Of a stretch of DNA of 64,000 nt, positions 60,474 through 64,000 are shown in pieces. Source of the stretch: an uncultured Bacteroidia bacterium (lineage in GTDB: Bacteria; Bacteroidota; Bacteroidia; Bacteroidales; Prolixibacteraceae); assembly GCA_903902325.1 (NCBI GenBank), contig CAIUUO010000050.1, positions 1-64,000 on the forward strand. Reading direction: 5' to 3'. The notes under the pieces were generated by a model that saw only the letters and a program-made list of their open reading frames with translations, searched no databases and was not told the origin of the DNA. A program made the translations under genes and the position numbers. Positions within the stretch are counted from its first letter, which is position 1, and each line of letters starts with the position of its first letter.

Positions 60474-63400
60474 TTAAAAGTTCACATCAATTCCGAGCGT
60501 AAATGCCTTTGTAAGCGGATATGTACCGCGCTGATAACCGGCGACCAGAGGGAAAGCTTTGGAGTAAGGACCCGTAGTGAACCGTGCCTCAGGATTTACT
60601 CCCTTGTAATCTGAACCCATGATATAGAATAGATTGGTTGCTGTACAATAGGCTCTTATGCTGCTTAATTTTAGACTTTTTGCTATTCTGACAGGAACCT
60701 GATAACCCAGCGTGAAATCGCGGAAAGCGATGTAGGAAGCATCCTGCATGACGTAGTCTGTCAACTCAAGGTCACCACCGGATGTAGTCTTATCAAAAGT
60801 TGTCTTTCCGTCTCCAGGGAAGGAAGGGCTTACCCAGCGGTTGGCAACATAAGCTGCCACGGTGCGCAATGTTTCATTGTAATTCATGTTGCCATCGATG
60901 ATTTTGCCTCCCTGAACTCCTTGAATCAGGAAACTGAAATCAAAACCCTTGTAAGAAAATGTATTGGTCATTCCCCAGGTGAAATCCGGGAAAGGTGTTC
61001 CCAGAACGACACGGTCGTCAGGATTGATTGCATTGTCACCATTCGTATTGACGACCTTTAAACCACCAGCAAGGGGAGGAAACTTGGTGTAAACGAATGG
61101 TTTTCCACTCGGATCGGTTACTGCCTTTGCTGCAGCTACTTCATCGAATGTTTTCCAGACTCCGTCGCTTTTATAACCAAAATATTGGATTGCAGGCTGG
61201 CCAACTATGGCTCTGTAAACCTCACTTCTTTCTCCGAAGTTATCCTGATAGGTTTTGTCGCCGTAACTTAACAGGGTGTTTTTATTGGTAGAGAAATTAG
61301 CGGTTGTTTTCCAGGTAAATCCGCCTGAATTGATGTTGGTTGTGCTCAACTCGATTTCAATACCCTTGTTGTTTACCTTGCCGATGTTGTTCCAGAATGT
61401 CTGATGCCCTGTTATGTACATTGCAGGCTGCTGAAGAAGCAACTGAATGGTATTTGCGGTATAATACTCCACTGTCAGGTTGATCCTGCTCTTGAACAAA
61501 CCCAGATCAATACCGAAATTGCCTTCCTGAGTCTGTTCCCAGGTAATGTTGGGATTTCCAATGAATGCATCTGATGCAGCCATACCGGGTACCAATGATC
61601 CGTTTCCTGAACCTGTCACATAATTGGAGGTATTAAGACCATTCAGGTAGGAATATTGCGGAATATTGTTGTTGCCTGTTAATCCGTAGCTTGCACGTAA
61701 TTTTAGGTTGGAAAGCCAGTCATATTTTTTGAGGAATTTTTCCTCGGAAGCGCGCCAGCCCAATGAGGCCGCCGGGAAGGTGCCCCATTTGTTGCCTTCC
61801 GCGAATTTTGAACTACCGTCAGCGCGTAAACTCGCTGAAAGAAGATATTTTCCTTTGAAAGCATAGGTTAAACGACCAATGTAGGACATCAGGGCTTCTG
61901 AGTAATAGAAGGATGTAGTTCCACTGGCAGCAGGGCTATCCAGAATCAATGCCGAAGCCAGGTTGAACGACAACATATCATCATTGGGGAAATTGGTTCC
62001 TACCATTTGATTGAATTTATTGTTAGTCTTCTGGTAGGTAAAACCCAATACTCCGGCGAATTCGTGATCGCCAATCTTTTTGTTGTAGTTCAGCATGTTT
62101 TCAGTCAACATCTCTGTATGGAAAGTCAGTTGTCTCGTAAGCGTGTTCGGATTTCCAGATTTTTGTGCAGAAGTTTTTTGCTCCATGTTGTATTCCTTGT
62201 AATCGGCGAAGGCGCCACCTGTGGTCTTGAACTGCAGTCCGGGCAAAATATTGATCGTAACATATGCGTTGCTCTGCAACTTGTAATCGTCAGTCTGAAT
62301 GTGGGTCCGCTCATTAATTGAAGTGGGATTCTGGGCTGAGGAGCCAGAGAGGCTGGCACTTGGAATATCCCATGTAGTTCCGTCCAATCCAATGCCTGAA
62401 ATGTTAACGGCGCTGAAATCACCCGCCATGGCATAATCACCTTCAATTTTTCCGGTCAGAGCCGCAGTGGCAGCATTGTGCCGTACAGGTAACCAGGAGG
62501 AACTGCGTGAAACTTCGGAGATACCAACAGCAGGAACTGTTTGCTTGCTATAGGTAGGGGACAGGTTAAACCCGACAGTCACCATTTTGGACAAATTGAT
62601 ATCTACTTTTGCAAGGAAATTGAACTTGTCAAAATTGTTGAATTTGGCAATTCCCTGATCCTTGTAATAGTTTCCTGAAATAAAGTATTTGATGTCCTTG
62701 TTTCCGCCCGTAGCGCTGAGCTGGTAATTCTGGACTGAACCCTGGTCCCTCATAACCTCCTTGACCCAATCGGTAGGCTGATCAATGTAATAGTGTGTCA
62801 ACAGCCACGCTGCCTTGTCAGCATCAGTTGACAAGTTGAACTTCATGGTAGCCGTTGTGCCGTCCACTTTTGGATCCTGCATACGCATGGCTGCTTCATC
62901 GTACTGAAGCTGAACATACTGGTCATTGTTCAGAATCGTAGGAAGTTTCAATGCTGTTTTTGGACCGGCATACATCTTAAAGTTGTATTTTGGTTTGTTG
63001 CTGTTGCCGCTTTTGGTCGTTACCAGGATTACGCCACCGGAGGCACGTGAACCGTACATGGCCGCTGATGCGGCATCTTTGAGGACTTCGATGGATTCGA
63101 CGTTTCCCATACTAACTGAAGACAAACCATCAGGGATCGGGAATCCGTCAACCACAACCAATGGTTGGACTGCGGCACTGATGGAACCAAAACCACGTAC
63201 CCGGATTTCGGCGGATTGTCCTGCCATTGGATCAGTTTGCTGAACCGTTACACCAGCCATTTTTCCCTGCAGTGCCTGACTGACGTCTGAAATGGGAATC
63301 TCATCCAGACCTTCGGTCTTTAATGAGGCAACAGATCCTGTGAGATGCGATTTTTTTTGAGTGCCATAACCAACGACAACTACCTCGTCAATACCTACAT

Positions 63401-63716
63401 TGCTTTCCTTCATTGAGATATCGAAATTGGTTTTTCCGGCAACTGGCACTTCCTGAGTTTCCATTCCAAGGAATGAAAATACCAGTGATTTTGTACTGGC
63501 AGGAATTCTAAGCGTAAAATTGCCTTCCAAATCAGTCGTTACTCCGTTTGTGGTGCCTTTAGCGATCACAGATACTCCGGGTAAAGGTGACTTATCGGCG
63601 ACTGCAACAACTTTCCCGCGTATTGATTTATCCTGGGCTTTTACATTGAATGCAAGCAGAACGATAACCAATACTAGGAATGGCATGAACTGCCTCTTAA
63701 AATGAGGGTACTTCAT
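60474..63716 (-). CDS. susC: SusC/RagA-family TonB-linked outer-membrane transporter
   Basis: A 1080-residue outer-membrane transporter. Signal peptide 1-27, carboxypeptidase-D-like domain (about 30-110, GKVVAVADKSPLPGVSVIAKG), the SusC signature DEVVVVGYGTQKKSHLTGSV (about 114-133), TonB plug (about 130-245) and a 22-stranded barrel ending in NF. It imports oligosaccharides bound by SusD using TonB energy. It is the first gene of the long minus-strand operon, 228 bp from a divergent plus-strand gene. Two palindromes upstream may serve as regulatory sites. Confidence 0.95.
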   Translation of the reverse strand: MKYPHFKRQFMPFLVLVIVLLAFNVKAQDKSIRGKVVAVADKSPLPGVSVIAKGTTNGVTTDLEGNFTLRIPASTKSLVFSFLGMETQEVPVAGKTNFDISMKESNVGIDEVVVVGYGTQKKSHLTGSVASLKTEGLDEIPISDVSQALQGKMAGVTVQQTDPMAGQSAEIRVRGFGSISAAVQPLVVVDGFPIPDGLSSVSMGNVESIEVLKDAASAAMYGSRASGGVILVTTKSGNSNKPKYNFKMYAGPKTALKLPTILNNDQYVQLQYDEAAMRMQDPKVDGTTATMKFNLSTDADKAAWLLTHYYIDQPTDWVKEVMRDQGSVQNYQLSATGGNKDIKYFISGNYYKDQGIAKFNNFDKFNFLAKVDINLSKMVTVGFNLSPTYSKQTVPAVGISEVSRSSSWLPVRHNAATAALTGKIEGDYAMAGDFSAVNISGIGLDGTTWDIPSASLSGSSAQNPTSINERTHIQTDDYKLQSNAYVTINILPGLQFKTTGGAFADYKEYNMEQKTSAQKSGNPNTLTRQLTFHTEMLTENMLNYNKKIGDHEFAGVLGFTYQKTNNKFNQMVGTNFPNDDMLSFNLASALILDSPAASGTTSFYYSEALMSYIGRLTYAFKGKYLLSASLRADGSSKFAEGNKWGTFPAASLGWRASEEKFLKKYDWLSNLKLRASYGLTGNNNIPQYSYLNGLNTSNYVTGSGNGSLVPGMAASDAFIGNPNITWEQTQEGNFGIDLGLFKSRINLTVEYYTANTIQLLLQQPAMYITGHQTFWNNIGKVNNKGIEIELSTTNINSGGFTWKTTANFSTNKNTLLSYGDKTYQDNFGERSEVYRAIVGQPAIQYFGYKSDGVWKTFDEVAAAKAVTDPSGKPFVYTKFPPLAGGLKVVNTNGDNAINPDDRVVLGTPFPDFTWGMTNTFSYKGFDFSFLIQGVQGGKIIDGNMNYNETLRTVAAYVANRWVSPSFPGDGKTTFDKTTSGGDLELTDYVMQDASYIAFRDFTLGYQVPVRIAKSLKLSSIRAYCTATNLFYIMGSDYKGVNPEARFTTGPYSKAFPLVAGYQRGTYPLTKAFTLGIDVNF

Positions 63717-63780
63717 AAGTTGTATTTAATTAGTTTAGGAACGAAAATTACTCCACAGTGAACTGATTTTCTATCAATTT

Positions 63781-63816
63781 TGGTTCAATATTTTGAACCA
63801 TCGTTTCAAATTTGAA
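63781..63816 (-). promoter_or_regulatory. Two adjacent palindromes upstream of susC
   Basis: TGGTTCAA-TATT-TTGAACCA (perfect 8-bp arms, 63781-63800) is followed after 4 bp by TTCAAATTTGAA (63805-63816). Both share the TTCAA/TTGAA half-site. They lie 65-100 bp upstream of the susC start, between it and a divergent gene, a likely place for a regulator of the locus. Confidence 0.45.
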
Positions 63817-63917
63817 CAAACCGTTCACCAATGATGAAAAAATGACAGTTGTATTTGAAAGGAGATATAAAATAATTTCCTTGAACTTGTTTTTCTGTGT
63901 CAGACTGCAATTTTTAG

Positions 63918-63925
63918 TATTTTTG
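63918..63925 (+). promoter_or_regulatory. Possible -7 element of divergent gene
   Basis: TATTTTTG fits the Bacteroidota TANNTTTG consensus, 18 nt before the ATG at 63944. No good TTTG -33 partner at 19-21 bp is visible, so the call is weak. Confidence 0.25.
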
Positions 63926-63943
63926 ATCAACTATTAAATCTCG

Positions 63944-64000
63944 ATGATATTTCTACGTTTTTTTATCCGTGGCCAGTTTTTAATTCTTCTTATGTTGCTG
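63944..64000 (+). CDS. Divergent gene start, truncated by window edge
   Basis: Only 19 codons are visible (MIFLRFFIRGQFLILLMLL), basic then hydrophobic like a signal or membrane anchor, too short for the ORF track. It is divergent from susC. The usual neighbour in such a place is a hybrid two-component regulator or an anti-sigma factor, which often begin with a membrane segment; this remains a guess from position. Confidence 0.35.
   Translation, partial: MIFLRFFIRGQFLILLMLL

Noticed and set aside
63748-63930. 60-aa minus-strand ORF upstream of susC
   Set aside because: Lies in the regulatory gap, overlaps the palindromes, has no recognisable domain or ribosome binding site.

Overview
The window looks like a Bacteroidota chromosome. 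It has a SusC/SusD pair, a second TonB-dependent receptor, lipoprotein signal peptides, a type IX secretion (T9SS) C-terminal sorting domain, TANNTTTG-type -7 promoter elements, and a long co-oriented block of secreted carbohydrate enzymes. T9SS plus many S1 sulfatases and polysaccharide lyases point to a free-living, probably marine or sediment Bacteroidota, perhaps Marinilabiliales or Prolixibacteraceae. The taxonomic guess is inference only.

Layout (nearly everything is on the minus strand, so transcription runs from high to low coordinates). 1-3.1 kb: AT-rich accessory segment with small hypotheticals, a lipoprotein, membrane proteins and a cassette-like spacer. 3.4-10.2 kb: GC-rich genes for a YciI-like protein, a 1241-aa MG2/TonB-plug protein, a tandem class II aldolase and a secreted hypothetical. 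10.5-31.8 kb: clan GH-A hydrolase, GxxExxY protein, two heparinase-II/III-type proteins, a BNR-4 propeller, a polyferredoxin, a CE15 esterase, a PL38-like lyase, a Gfo/Idh/MocA oxidoreductase, GH78-like and GH31 enzymes, a KilA-N orphan, an esterase and an ExuT-like transporter. 31.9-38.8 kb: uronate/sugar catabolism (KduI/IolB-like isomerase, KduD/IdnO-like dehydrogenase, enolase-superfamily protein, TIM-barrel isomerase, second Gfo/Idh/MocA protein), with an IS982-family element inserted between the isomerase and dehydrogenase genes. 38.8-63.7 kb: GH2, two further esterases (one fused to cupin-like domains), four S1 sulfatases, a propeller-PL38 fusion, DUF4380 protein, T9SS-secreted beta-helix protein, solitary TonB receptor, FIVAR-like lipoprotein, SusD and SusC. 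A divergent plus-strand gene starts at the right edge.

Together the genes form a polysaccharide utilisation locus of about 50 kb for a sulfated, uronic-acid-rich glycan. Sulfatases remove sulfate; esterases remove acyl or uronate esters. Lyases cut beside uronic acids. GH78, GH31, GH2 and GH-A enzymes trim side chains and oligomers, SusCD and the second receptor import fragments, and the isomerase, dehydrogenase, transporter and aldolase feed uronate or deoxysugar metabolism. The combination (rhamnosidase-like, xylosidase/glucosidase-like, glucuronate-type lyases, sulfatases) resembles ulvan or another sulfated glucuronorhamnan, but the substrate is inferred.

Many intergenic gaps carry short-word repeats: heptanucleotide arrays with several unrelated words, CACAAAGG/CACGAAGG elements in inverted pairs, CGCAAAG hairpins and TCCCGA-TCGGGA palindromes. 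The GxxExxY gene is bracketed by inverted copies of one element, and the IS982 copy sits inside a heptanucleotide array. No rRNA, tRNA or CRISPR array was seen.
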